NCBI GenBank assembly: GCA_036351435.1
Contig: JAZBPA010000065.1
Location: forward strand, 20,394-84,393
Origin: JAAUQA01 sp036351435
GTDB lineage: Bacteria > Pseudomonadota > Gammaproteobacteria > Competibacterales > Competibacteraceae
Direction of reading: 5' to 3'
Length of the DNA stretch: 64,000 nt
Part shown: piece after piece, positions 9,298 to 18,377 of the stretch
How the letters are laid out: every line of letters starts with the position of its first letter
How positions within the stretch are numbered: the stretch's first letter is position 1
Notes under the pieces: model-generated
Databases searched by the model: none
Seen by the model: the letters and a program-made list of their open reading frames with translations, nothing else
Told to the model about the DNA's origin: nothing
Position numbers and translations under genes: made by a program

Positions 9298-10518
9298 ATG
9301 AAAATCCTTTTTTTGACCAATGAATACCCGCCGTACATCTACGGCGGCGCTGGAGTACATGTAGAGCACTTGGTGCCGGAGTTGGCGCAGCTGGATAATG
9401 GGGCCCATACGGTTCAGGTGCTCTGCTTCGGCGACCAACAGATACGGCAGGATAATTTCAATGTGCAGGGCATATCGGGTATCGAATCGGAATTGCCTTA
9501 CCAGGATCGCCGTCATCAAAAATATTTTGACACGCTAGTGCGGAATATTGTGATGGCCGGTTCCGTAGCGGAAGCGGATATTGTTCATTGTCACACGTGG
9601 TACTCGCACTTAGCCGGTTGCCTGCTCAAATCATTAGTAGGCGCTAAGCTGGTACTCACCACGCATTCTCTGGAACCTCACCGGCCCTGGAAAGTGGAAC
9701 AATTAGGTAGTGCTTATCAGGGCAGCACCTGGGTGGAAAAGACGGCTTATCAGAATGCCGATGGTGTGGTTGCCGTTTCTAACGCCATGAGTACTGATGT
9801 TCAGACGTTATATGGCGTACCGCGTGAAAAAGTTCAGGTCATCCACAACGGTATTGACTTGAACCACTTTAAACCTACGCCTAACCCTGCGGTGCTGCAA
9901 ACCTACGGAGTCGATCCTGACCGGTCTTACATTCTTTTTGTCGGGCGAATTACTCGGCAAAAAGGCATCATTCATTTGGTTAATGCGATTAAATACGTGC
10001 ATCCGGGTATTCAAATTGTGCTATGCGCCGGTACCCCTGATACGGTAGAAATCGGTCAGGAGATGGATGCTAAAGTAAGGGAGGCGCGCGCTGCCACGCC
10101 AAATGAGGTGATTTGGATTTCGCAGAATCTGAGCAAAGCGGACTTGGTTACTTTATATACCCACGCGACGTTATTTGTCTGTCCTTCTGTCTATGAGCCG
10201 TTCGGCATCATTAATTTAGAGGCGATGGCTTGCGAAACTCCTGTAGTGGCCGCTGCCGTGGGCGGTATTCCAGAAGTTGTAGTGCCGGTAGAAACCGGCT
10301 TGCTGGTTCGTCTTGAGTCCGCTGGTCAGGGAGATTTTGAACCTTTGAATCCCGAGCTGTTCTCTCAGGATTTAGCGACTAGCATTAATTTGCTCCTGGA
10401 TTCACCGGACACGTTGCAGGCTATGGGACGCAAGGCTCGAGAACGGGTGGAACGACACTTCAGTTGGACATACATCGCACAACAAACATTGGAGTTTTAT
10501 AAAACTCTGCTAAGTTGA
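9298..10518 (+). CDS. glgM: GT4-family glycogen / maltose-1-phosphate synthase (GlgM-like)
   Basis: A 406-residue GT-B glycosyltransferase. The N terminus (LTNEYPPYIYGGAGVHVEHL), ADIVHCHTWYSHLAG, THSLEPHRPWK, VGRITRQKG and the EPFGIINLE E-x7-E motif closely resemble the actinobacterial enzyme (Mycobacterium GlgM, corynebacterial-type GlgA). They do not resemble the enteric GT5 GlgA, whose KTGGLAD start is absent. In mycobacteria GlgM uses ADP-glucose and glucose 1-phosphate to make maltose 1-phosphate for GlgE. Direct alpha-glucan elongation is the alternative. The adjoining glgC supplies ADP-glucose. Confidence 0.85.
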   Translation: MKILFLTNEYPPYIYGGAGVHVEHLVPELAQLDNGAHTVQVLCFGDQQIRQDNFNVQGISGIESELPYQDRRHQKYFDTLVRNIVMAGSVAEADIVHCHTWYSHLAGCLLKSLVGAKLVLTTHSLEPHRPWKVEQLGSAYQGSTWVEKTAYQNADGVVAVSNAMSTDVQTLYGVPREKVQVIHNGIDLNHFKPTPNPAVLQTYGVDPDRSYILFVGRITRQKGIIHLVNAIKYVHPGIQIVLCAGTPDTVEIGQEMDAKVREARAATPNEVIWISQNLSKADLVTLYTHATLFVCPSVYEPFGIINLEAMACETPVVAAAVGGIPEVVVPVETGLLVRLESAGQGDFEPLNPELFSQDLATSINLLLDSPDTLQAMGRKARERVERHFSWTYIAQQTLEFYKTLLS

Positions 10519-10540
10519 GTTACGGTTGAACCCACTCTTC

Positions 10541-10566
10541 GTTGCTAGCCTCGCTGGCTAGCGATT
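10541..10566 (+). terminator. Hairpin after the glgC-glgM operon
   Basis: GCTAGCC (10544-10550) pairs with GGCTAGC (10556-10562) around a 5-base loop. The stem can be extended by wobble pairs, and ATTTCCT follows. The position just after the synthase stop fits a weak intrinsic terminator. The downstream T-run is poor. Confidence 0.4.
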
Positions 10567-10592
10567 TCCTAACGTATTACTAGGTGTTGAGA

Positions 10593-11105
10593 ATGATGCG
10601 CTTGCTGTTAATTGCAGCGTTATTTGTAGTGTTGAATCCGGTTTACGCGGAAAGAACCCAATCATTTGGATTGCACGCCGGAGTCTCTCTGAACGAGAAC
10701 AAGGAGTTTTATAGCGCGGTATTTTTTACCAGCCATCCGCTTTTTGAGCCTATGCAGACAGTAATTGGGAAAGTATATCCTCGGATTAATACTGGTCTGG
10801 GGTTATTGTGGAACGATGAAAAAACAGGAGTTGTGGGTTCGTTGGGCCCAAGCGTTATATTTTTTGGGATGCAGGAAAGACTGAGGTTGGGGTTAGGGAT
10901 CGATGTGGCCTTGCTGAGTCGTACTCAATTTGAAGAAACCGATTTCGGTAGCGCTTTGGAATTTATATCTTATGTCAATATTGCTTGGGGGATTGTTGAA
11001 GGATTAACTGCAGGCTATCGCTTTCAACACATGTCTAATGCAGGTCTTAGCTCTATTAACCCCGGTCTAAACTTGCATGTATTATCACTTGAGTACTCTT
11101 ACTGA
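10593..11105 (+). CDS. pagL: PagL-like lipid A 3-O-deacylase, outer membrane beta-barrel
   Basis: A 170-residue exported protein with a signal peptide ending near VYA at residue 19, followed by alternating barrel strands and an aromatic C terminus (EYSY), as in outer-membrane proteins. HMSNAGL carries His146 and Ser148, matching the His-Ser of the PagL active site. The position of the PagL Glu140 holds Asn160 (NPGLN), so either the acidic residue differs or the protein is not a true deacylase. PagL removes the ester-linked 3-O acyl chain of lipid A. The ATG at 10593 has AGGTG upstream; an in-frame GTG at 10584 is less likely. It is followed closely by the CysB-type gene. Confidence 0.7.
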   Translation: MMRLLLIAALFVVLNPVYAERTQSFGLHAGVSLNENKEFYSAVFFTSHPLFEPMQTVIGKVYPRINTGLGLLWNDEKTGVVGSLGPSVIFFGMQERLRLGLGIDVALLSRTQFEETDFGSALEFISYVNIAWGIVEGLTAGYRFQHMSNAGLSSINPGLNLHVLSLEYSY

Positions 11106-11121
11106 TGGAGTTGGCAGCGTT

Positions 11122-12096
11122 GTGAAATTACAGCAACTTCGCTACTTAACAGCTATTGCCAAGAATAATCTAAATATCTCAGCAGCTGCTGAGGCGCTCT
11201 TTACTTCACAACCCGGGGTCAGTAAGCAGATTCGATTACTGGAAGATGAATTAGGCGTCGAGTTGTTCAACCGCAATGGCAAACATTTGACCCATATTAC
11301 GCCGGTGGGACGACGCATTATCGAAAAAGCCGAACGGATTTTAGGAGAAGTACGCAACATTCAGACCCTGGCGGCGGAGTTCCGTGATGAGCAGCGGGGC
11401 AACTTGTCTATCGCCACCACTCATACTCAAGCGCGTTACGCCCTGCCGAGCGTTATCCAAACCTTTAGAGCTCGTTATCCGGCAGTCACTTTACAATTGC
11501 ACCAAGGTTCGCCTGCCCAGATTGCTGAGATGGCCTCGTCCGGCTTAGTGGATTTTGCGATCGCTACCGAAGCTTTAGAGTTGTTCGAAGATCTGATAAT
11601 GCTGCCTTGTTATCTTTGGCATCGGTGTATTTTAGTGCCTCATGGTCATCCACTTACCCAGTTAACCGAGTTGAGTTTGCAGGATGTCGCAGCTTATCCA
11701 TTGGTGACTTATGTGTTTGGGTTCACCGGCCGATCTCAATTAGATGAAGCGTTTAAAGCCGCTCGATTAAAACCCACTGTTGCGTTTACGGCAACTGATG
11801 CTGATGTGCTAAAAACTTATGTCCGGCTTGGGCTGGGGGTTGGTATTATCGCTAGGATGGCACATGACCCTAAATTTGATCAGGATTTGGTTCCATTAGA
11901 CGCTAGTCATTTGTTTGCTCCTAATACCACGATGATTGGATTTCGTCGCGGAACTTTTTTACGCAGCTATATGTATGATTTTATTTCGCTTTTTGCGCCT
12001 CACTTGACCTTGCAAGTGGTACAATCTGCAGAACGAAGTGACTCAGATGATGGCATTGATAATTTGTTCGAGTCGTTAGAGTTACCGATGCGGTAA
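11122..12096 (+). CDS. cysB: CysB-type LysR-family transcriptional regulator
   Basis: A 324-residue regulator. It starts KLQQLRYLTAIAKNNLNISAAAEALFTSQPGVSKQIR in pattern, the typical CysB/Cbl winged helix-turn-helix, with an effector domain to about residue 300 and a short acidic tail (SDSDDGIDNLF). CysB-type proteins activate sulfate assimilation and cysteine genes and respond to N-acetylserine or O-acetylserine. The GTG at 11122 gives the usual KLQQLRY N terminus; the frame is open further upstream into the previous gene. No sulfur genes lie beside it, so its targets here are unknown. Confidence 0.88.
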   Translation: MKLQQLRYLTAIAKNNLNISAAAEALFTSQPGVSKQIRLLEDELGVELFNRNGKHLTHITPVGRRIIEKAERILGEVRNIQTLAAEFRDEQRGNLSIATTHTQARYALPSVIQTFRARYPAVTLQLHQGSPAQIAEMASSGLVDFAIATEALELFEDLIMLPCYLWHRCILVPHGHPLTQLTELSLQDVAAYPLVTYVFGFTGRSQLDEAFKAARLKPTVAFTATDADVLKTYVRLGLGVGIIARMAHDPKFDQDLVPLDASHLFAPNTTMIGFRRGTFLRSYMYDFISLFAPHLTLQVVQSAERSDSDDGIDNLFESLELPMR

Positions 12097-12166
12097 TTAA
12101 TCATCAGATGTTATTGTGTAGTGGTATTTATGTAAAGATGATGATATAAGAGCGATATTGAATCAT

Positions 12167-13060
12167 ATGAATAGCAACCCGGCCACCTTACGCATCGACC
12201 TTCTGGAAAATTTTCAACACCTGCTCAGCAGCCTGAATCAATTTTGCACTGCTTTACGCAACGACAATCGCTTACCCGCCTGGGTCTCGCGCACTGAGCA
12301 GGAAATAAATGCCAGTCTTGCACCGCGCACCAAAGCCATTTCACTGTATCAGGCGTTATGGTATGAGGGTGATCAAGATGGCCGAGAAACGCTAACTTGC
12401 CCAGGTATCATCGGTGCCAGCCCGGCTACTCTGGAAGCTGCTCGCACCTGTAACACCAAGAAAGATAAATTTAAAGCGATTGTGCTCCAACTAAAAATCC
12501 TCAGCAAAGCTGAAGCCAGCCTAATAATGGCAGATCTGCACAGCCGTAACGAGGAAGTTGCAACGGCAATGAAACGTATGGGCGCAGCCCGATTGAACCT
12601 GAAACAAGCGTATCGGCATATTCCGTTACTAGACCGTCGCCCATTAAAAATCGGCTTCACCTGGTCGAAACAAGGCCGTACTATTCAGCGTACCAATGTC
12701 AGTGAAACCCGCCGACTGCTGGAACGCCGCAGGGAAACGCCTCAAATCAGGCAGGAACTGAACCAACTGAGCACACTGCCGGACAATGAGCAACTCGCCC
12801 GAGTCCGCGGGGTTTGCCCCCATCTACGCGCCAATATAGTATTTGCTGAGGGCGGTAAGGCGTCGAATCGCAGACGGTTAATCCAAGCGCCCTTGCCCAT
12901 TCTTGTCCCATTGCAAGGCAATGAAGCATTGCCGGATTTCGTACCGATTGAGACAGAACCTCAGGATAATCCAAGGCTCCGCCGTTCCGATGTTCGCATT
13001 GAAGACGATGTATTTCTTCCGTCTATCCGTGTTTACCGCTACCGAGAACCCTATCGATGA
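12167..13060 (+). CDS. tus: Tus-like DNA replication terminus site-binding protein
   Basis: A 297-residue basic protein that I read as a divergent Tus homologue. Shared points with E. coli Tus run along its length in order: PGII near 79 (Tus PGVL), a K-x-K-x2-F-x2-IV stretch near 100 (Tus KLKTTFEHIV), AYR at 148-150 (Tus NAYR), LKIGFTW, TLPDNEQL near 204 (Tus ALPQNAKL), APLPILV near 241 (Tus CPTPLIAL) and a closing LPSIRVY (Tus IPRLHLY). In my hand alignment the Tus 'lock' residue His144 is not conserved. Tus arrests replication forks at Ter sites. The start is the ATG at 12167, with TTG 12158 as an alternative. It overlaps the next gene by ATGA. Confidence 0.72.
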   Translation: MNSNPATLRIDLLENFQHLLSSLNQFCTALRNDNRLPAWVSRTEQEINASLAPRTKAISLYQALWYEGDQDGRETLTCPGIIGASPATLEAARTCNTKKDKFKAIVLQLKILSKAEASLIMADLHSRNEEVATAMKRMGAARLNLKQAYRHIPLLDRRPLKIGFTWSKQGRTIQRTNVSETRRLLERRRETPQIRQELNQLSTLPDNEQLARVRGVCPHLRANIVFAEGGKASNRRRLIQAPLPILVPLQGNEALPDFVPIETEPQDNPRLRRSDVRIEDDVFLPSIRVYRYREPYR

Positions 13061-16000
13061 ACCAGGGAAGCATGTTGTCGCCATCTAGCGAGGCGTTTTA
13101 CCAACGCCATTGGCTGCTCATCGTCATCACCCTCTTGCTATTGTTCTGCCAACCCGCGTTTGCCAGTATGCCGTTGAACCGCGTTCCCATTCCCCTGCAA
13201 CCTTGGGTGGATTGGGTGCTGTACGGGATCACTGAAACCCGCTGCCCTTTGGTATACAAGCAAACTGAGCAGTACCAATGCACTTGGCCATCCTCGCTAA
13301 CGCTTAATGTTGGTCCACAAGGTGGGGAATTCGTGCAACGCTGGTGGATCGATACGGAAAGTTGGTTAACCTTGCCGGGCGATCTCAATCATTGGCCGCA
13401 GCAGGTTCGTTTTGATGGTTATCCGACCATCGTCTTAGAACGAGATGGGCGCCCGGCGCTTAAGGCAGGAGTAGGCGCACATACTGTCAGTGGGCGCTTT
13501 ATATGGCGTGAGTTACCGGATTCTCTAGCTGTTCCTTCCGATACGGCACTGTTATCTCTGACCTTAGCAGGTCGAGCGATTGCCGAACCCCGGTTAGAAA
13601 GAGACGGTCGAGTTCGCTTGCAACCGCAAGCCGTTGCCGCTGATTTGCAAAATCATCAGGAAATACGGGTTTTTCGCAAGATCATCGACGCTATTCCTTT
13701 ACTGCTGCACACTCGGGTAGAACTTCGCATCTCCGGGCAAGCACGAGAGGAATTATTAGGGAGAGCTTTGCCGTCAGGCTTCATCCCTCTTGAATTGAAG
13801 AGCCCATTGTCGGCTCGCTTAGAAGCCGACGGTCGCTTGCGGGTGCAAGTCAAACCCGGCACTTGGACGGTGCAATACAATGCCCGCCATACCGGCCCGG
13901 TCAGCGAACTTTCCGCGCCAATCCCAGACGGACCTTGGGCCAAGCAGGAAATTTGGGTGTTTGAAGCACGACCTGCATTGCGGGTGGTTACGGTACAAGG
14001 TGCGCCTAGTTTGGACCCGGCGCAAACCAACTTGCCCGAGGACTGGCGACAGCTACCCGCTTATCTAATGCAACCTGGGCAGGAACTCACCTTAGTGACT
14101 CGAAAGCGCGGCGATGCCGATCCGGTTCCAGACCGGTTGCATTTGGAACGCACCTTGTGGCTCGATTTCGCCGGTAGGGGCTACACTGTACAGGATCGCT
14201 TGAACGGCACCATCTCCCGCAGCGCCCGACTGGAAGCAGCACCGCCTTTGTTGCTAGGCCAAGTGATGATCAATGGACAACCGCAGTTCATCACCCGCCT
14301 ACCTGACAGCGCCCTTGACGGTATTGAAGTTCGTCAAGGGCAGATTCAACTCACCGCGGACAGTCGCTTGGAACCGGCAAGAATTAATAGTTTACCGGCT
14401 GTCGGCTGGCAAATTGATCCTGCCAGTCTGCGCAATACTATCAATCTACCACCGGGATGGCGGCTATTGACCGCCCTGGGCACTGACCAAGCCTCAAAGA
14501 CTTGGCTACAACGTTGGACCCTGCTGGACTTATTCGTTGTGCTGATTGCCGCGCTCAGTGTTGGCCGGTTATGGAGCTGGAACTATGGCGCTCTGGCGCT
14601 GGTCGGTCTGCTGCTCAGTTATCATGAGCCGAATGCCCCTCGGTTACTGTGGTTGAACGTATTAGCCGCCATCGCCCTGCTGCGGGTATTGCCGACGGGC
14701 CGGTTGTATGTACTCACTCAATGGTATTGGCGCGCATCCTGGCTAGCCCTGCTAGTCGTTACGCTGGCGTTTACCGTGCAACAAGTGCGCGGTGCGCTTT
14801 ATTTGCAACTGTCTCAGTCTGCAGTAACCGACTTTAGCTTGTCAGACTTCGCCCCTATACCCTCTTCAACGCCGGCACCTGCCTTGGCGAAGCGTGCACC
14901 GGCGAGTTCACCGCCGGCCAGGGTTGCGGAAGAAGCCGTGAAACAGGACTATGACTCTACCATTCAGTTACAAACCGGTCCTGGTCTTCCTGATTGGCGT
15001 TGGAATCAGGCCGTATTAAGTTGGAATGGACCGGTTGCTGCCGATCAACGGCTGCGACTCTGGTTCTCTCCACCCTGGGCGACCCGGTTATGGATGTTCA
15101 TCAGCGCCGCATTGCTGCTTGCTTTACTCGTTAGAACAGCTCGGCCAGTCCGACCACCACCCAAATCAGAATCTGAGTTACTGCCAATCGCACCGGCAGC
15201 CTCCCTGGTCCTCGCGCTACCTTTGTTGCTAACGACGTCTATCCTTCATGCCGAAACCTTACCTATGCCGTCTCTGGAACTGCTGGAAGAATTGCGCGAG
15301 CGGCTGACCGAACCACCGGATTGCCAACCCCGCTGCACTCATCTGGCCACTCTGAACGTGTCTGCTACAGCGCAGGAACTACGACTCAAGCTGTTGTTGA
15401 ACAGCCAAATCGATAGCGCTATCCCATTACCGTTACTGAGTGATCGAGCAATCCCGCTGAGTGCCAGTTTGGATGGACAACCATTTGCGCCACTGTTTCG
15501 CGCATCGGATCATGGCCTGTGGGCAAGGGTACCCGCCGGCCAACACGAATTGGAGCTACGTGCGTTGCTACCGGCCGAGCTGCTCAGCTTTCAATTGCCT
15601 CTACCAATGAAACCCGGCTGGGTCAATGCTGAGATCACAGGTTGGGATATGGAAGGACTCTATGTCAGGGGCGAGATCGGCGATTCTATTCAGTTGACTC
15701 GCCAGCGTGGAGAGGGCTCAACAGTTGCGCTGCAACCCGGGGTAATACCACCATTTGTTATGCTGGAACGGGAATTAATTTTGGGCGTCGATTGGCAAGT
15801 GCACTCTCGGGTGCGACGCATGAGCCAAGCAAACTCAGCCATCATACTGGCCGTCCCGCTGTTATCCGGAGAACGGGTCACAAGTCCGGGAGTTCGGGTA
15901 CAAAACAATCAAGTATTGCTTAATTTGTCGCCATCCGAGTCTGCAACTGAGTGGACAGCAACCCTAGATAAGGCCTCGGAACTGACCTTAAACGCTGCAT

Positions 16001-17109
16001 TGACCCAGAGCTTCGTCGAGATCTGGCGACTTCGCGCCAGCCCGCTTTGGCACATCGAAGCCGCCGGCTTACCCATCATTCATCGACATGACAGCAGTGG
16101 CCAATGGTTACCGGAGTGGCGTCCCTGGCCCGGAGAATCGTTGCAACTTACCATCAGCCGCCCGGCGGGGATCGCGGGTAAGACCGTAACCATTGACTCC
16201 GCTCACTTGACTGTCGTACCCGGTCAACGGGCTACCGCCACGACGCTAGCACTATCCGTCCGTAGCAGTCGGGGCAGCGAACAAACGTTAACCCTACCTG
16301 CAGGTGCTGAATTATCCGGCTTTGCAGTAAACGGCGTTTCGCAACCCTTACGATTGCAAAACCAGCGTTTAACTCTCGCGCTTAATCCCGGCGAGCAGCG
16401 GGTAACTGTGGATTGGCGTATTGAACAAGGCATATCAACACGTTACTTTACCCCCACCGTCGATTTAGGTTCGGATAGCGTGAATACTCGCATCGTGCTT
16501 AAGCCACCCAACGACCGTTGGATACTCTTCACAGCAGGGCCACAGCTAGGACCAGCAGTATTGTTTTGGGGTATGTTAGTCGTCATTGCTTGTGGTGCAC
16601 TGGCCTTAGGACGCTATGGGCAAACTCCATTATCGACCGGCCAGTGGTTCTTACTAGGCATCGGGCTGAGTCAGGCGGGCATTGCAGCAACGGTGTTGGT
16701 CATTGGCTGGCTGCTGTTGCTAGGTCGGCGTAAAGTGGCCGGCGAAACCTGGAATAAATGGTCATTCAATCTGCTGCAAATTGGCTTAGGGTTGCTCACC
16801 CTAGCCGCCTTAGTTGCTCTGTTATATGCCATCAATCAAGGTTTGCTGGGACCGCCAACCATGCAAATCGCTGGTAATGGCTCCAGTGCTTACCAATTGC
16901 AATGGTATCAAGACCGATCAGCGGCGCAATTGCCTCAGGCTTGGGTGCTTTCCGTACCATTGATTGTGTATCGCGGTCTGATGTTGGCATGGGCGTTGTG
17001 GTTGGCTTTTGCCCTGTTACGCTGGCTAAACTGGGGTTGGCAATGCTTCAGCAGTGGCGGAATTTGGCGGCAGCTGCGTGCACAGCAAACCGATCCGGTA
17101 GAAGGCTGA
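13057..17109 (+). CDS. Large membrane-anchored periplasmic protein with internal duplication, function unknown
   Basis: A 1350-residue protein I do not recognise. A signal anchor lies at about 19-37, then a beta-rich periplasmic half to about 480. A cluster of membrane segments follows (about 489-505, 530-546, 561-577), then a Pro/Ala-rich linker and further segments near 679-693 and 719-733. The last of these reads like a second signal sequence (LTTSILHAE). A second beta-rich half spans about 735-1165, and four C-terminal helices end the chain (about 1168, 1197, 1239 and 1298 onward). Both halves begin with paired cysteines (CP-x6-QxxC and CQPRC), suggesting duplication. The ATG overlaps the tus-like stop; Met6 at 13072 with AGGGA upstream is another possible start. 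Confidence 0.85.
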   Translation: MNQGSMLSPSSEAFYQRHWLLIVITLLLLFCQPAFASMPLNRVPIPLQPWVDWVLYGITETRCPLVYKQTEQYQCTWPSSLTLNVGPQGGEFVQRWWIDTESWLTLPGDLNHWPQQVRFDGYPTIVLERDGRPALKAGVGAHTVSGRFIWRELPDSLAVPSDTALLSLTLAGRAIAEPRLERDGRVRLQPQAVAADLQNHQEIRVFRKIIDAIPLLLHTRVELRISGQAREELLGRALPSGFIPLELKSPLSARLEADGRLRVQVKPGTWTVQYNARHTGPVSELSAPIPDGPWAKQEIWVFEARPALRVVTVQGAPSLDPAQTNLPEDWRQLPAYLMQPGQELTLVTRKRGDADPVPDRLHLERTLWLDFAGRGYTVQDRLNGTISRSARLEAAPPLLLGQVMINGQPQFITRLPDSALDGIEVRQGQIQLTADSRLEPARINSLPAVGWQIDPASLRNTINLPPGWRLLTALGTDQASKTWLQRWTLLDLFVVLIAALSVGRLWSWNYGALALVGLLLSYHEPNAPRLLWLNVLAAIALLRVLPTGRLYVLTQWYWRASWLALLVVTLAFTVQQVRGALYLQLSQSAVTDFSLSDFAPIPSSTPAPALAKRAPASSPPARVAEEAVKQDYDSTIQLQTGPGLPDWRWNQAVLSWNGPVAADQRLRLWFSPPWATRLWMFISAALLLALLVRTARPVRPPPKSESELLPIAPAASLVLALPLLLTTSILHAETLPMPSLELLEELRERLTEPPDCQPRCTHLATLNVSATAQELRLKLLLNSQIDSAIPLPLLSDRAIPLSASLDGQPFAPLFRASDHGLWARVPAGQHELELRALLPAELLSFQLPLPMKPGWVNAEITGWDMEGLYVRGEIGDSIQLTRQRGEGSTVALQPGVIPPFVMLERELILGVDWQVHSRVRRMSQANSAIILAVPLLSGERVTSPGVRVQNNQVLLNLSPSESATEWTATLDKASELTLNAALTQSFVEIWRLRASPLWHIEAAGLPIIHRHDSSGQWLPEWRPWPGESLQLTISRPAGIAGKTVTIDSAHLTVVPGQRATATTLALSVRSSRGSEQTLTLPAGAELSGFAVNGVSQPLRLQNQRLTLALNPGEQRVTVDWRIEQGISTRYFTPTVDLGSDSVNTRIVLKPPNDRWILFTAGPQLGPAVLFWGMLVVIACGALALGRYGQTPLSTGQWFLLGIGLSQAGIAATVLVIGWLLLLGRRKVAGETWNKWSFNLLQIGLGLLTLAALVALLYAINQGLLGPPTMQIAGNGSSAYQLQWYQDRSAAQLPQAWVLSVPLIVYRGLMLAWALWLAFALLRWLNWGWQCFSSGGIWRQLRAQQTDPVEG

Positions 17110-17143
17110 TTCGTTTGGGTTTAAACAATACGGAGAAATAAAT

Positions 17144-18373
17144 ATGTCCACTTCAGAACGGGTCACTTTCCCCGGATTTCAGGGCGATTTACTCGCTGCA
17201 CGATTAGATCACCCCGCTGGGGAATGTCGTGGTTATGCTTTATTTGCGCATTGTTTCAGTTGTTCTAAAGAAGTGCTGACCGCAGTACGCATCAGTCGGG
17301 CTTTGGCTGAACGCGGCATTGCCGTCTTGCGCTTCGACTTTACTGGATTGGGCAGTAGCGGCGGGGAATTTGCCAATACAAATTTCTCCTCTAACGTGCA
17401 GGATTTAATACAAGCAGCCCAGTTTTTACGGGAGCATTATCAAGCGCCTGCGATTATGATTGGCCATAGCTTAGGCGGCGCGGCTGTATTAGCAGCAGCC
17501 GGATCGATTCCCGAAGTTCGTGCGGTTACCACCCTTAACGCACCCAGCGATGTCGCTCACGTGAGTCATTTTTTCGCCGCCGCCATCCCTGCGATTCAAA
17601 CCCAAGGTGAAATGGAGGTCACCCTGGTTGGGCGCAAGTTCCGCATCAAGAAACAATTCTTAGACGACATCACAGAGCAAAATTTGCTCCAGCAAGTTGC
17701 TGAGCTACGTAAACCGTTATTGATCTTTCATTCCCCTGTCGACGAAGTGGTGGGCGTTGATCATGCGGCGCGGCTTTATGGTGCCGCCAAACACCCGAAA
17801 AGCTTTATTTCTTTGGACGATGCTGATCACATGGTATCGCGGGTTAGCGATGCGGATTTCGTTGCCAATGTACTGACAGCTTGGGCTAGCCGTTACCTCA
17901 CAGTCGCAGCGCAACCCGAAGTCATTGAGACAGCACCCAATTCTGTGCAGGTGAGAGAAACCTTGCAAAGCCCTCTGGCGCAGGAAATCAAGGTCGGCTC
18001 TCACACCTTTCCGGCCGACGAGCCGGTCTCTTTAGGCGGCAAAGACTCTGGGCCTAATCCCTATGATTATTTGCTAGCCGCATTGGGCGCTTGCACGAAT
18101 ATGACCCTACGCATGTATGCCCAGCATAAGGGATTACCCGTGCAGCGGATCAGTGCCGAACTGAAGCACGATAAAATACATGCCAAGGATTGTGCGTATT
18201 GCGCAACCAAGACCGGCAAAATTGATCGGATTGAGCGCACGATCACTATCGAAGGCGATTTAAACGAAGAGCAACGAGCCCGGCTATTGGAGATAGCTGA
18301 CCGTTGCCCGGTACATCGCACCCTACACTCGGAAGTGCTGATTGAAACCCGTTCGAAACCTACAGCAACGTAA
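17144..18373 (+). CDS. Alpha/beta hydrolase - OsmC family fusion protein
   Basis: A 409-residue two-domain protein. Residues 1-250 are an alpha/beta hydrolase with the nucleophile elbow GHSLGG (Ser109) and a late DADHMV that can supply the histidine. Residues about 270-405 are an OsmC/Ohr-like domain with the two redox cysteines in LGACTNMTLR (near 317) and DRCPVHRTL (near 388). OsmC domains reduce organic hydroperoxides through a Cys thiolate. The fusion is a recurring bifunctional family, probably removing oxidised lipids or esters in the cytoplasm. GGAG precedes the ATG. No disruption is visible. Confidence 0.92.
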   Translation: MSTSERVTFPGFQGDLLAARLDHPAGECRGYALFAHCFSCSKEVLTAVRISRALAERGIAVLRFDFTGLGSSGGEFANTNFSSNVQDLIQAAQFLREHYQAPAIMIGHSLGGAAVLAAAGSIPEVRAVTTLNAPSDVAHVSHFFAAAIPAIQTQGEMEVTLVGRKFRIKKQFLDDITEQNLLQQVAELRKPLLIFHSPVDEVVGVDHAARLYGAAKHPKSFISLDDADHMVSRVSDADFVANVLTAWASRYLTVAAQPEVIETAPNSVQVRETLQSPLAQEIKVGSHTFPADEPVSLGGKDSGPNPYDYLLAALGACTNMTLRMYAQHKGLPVQRISAELKHDKIHAKDCAYCATKTGKIDRIERTITIEGDLNEEQRARLLEIADRCPVHRTLHSEVLIETRSKPTAT

Positions 18374-18377
18374 TCAA

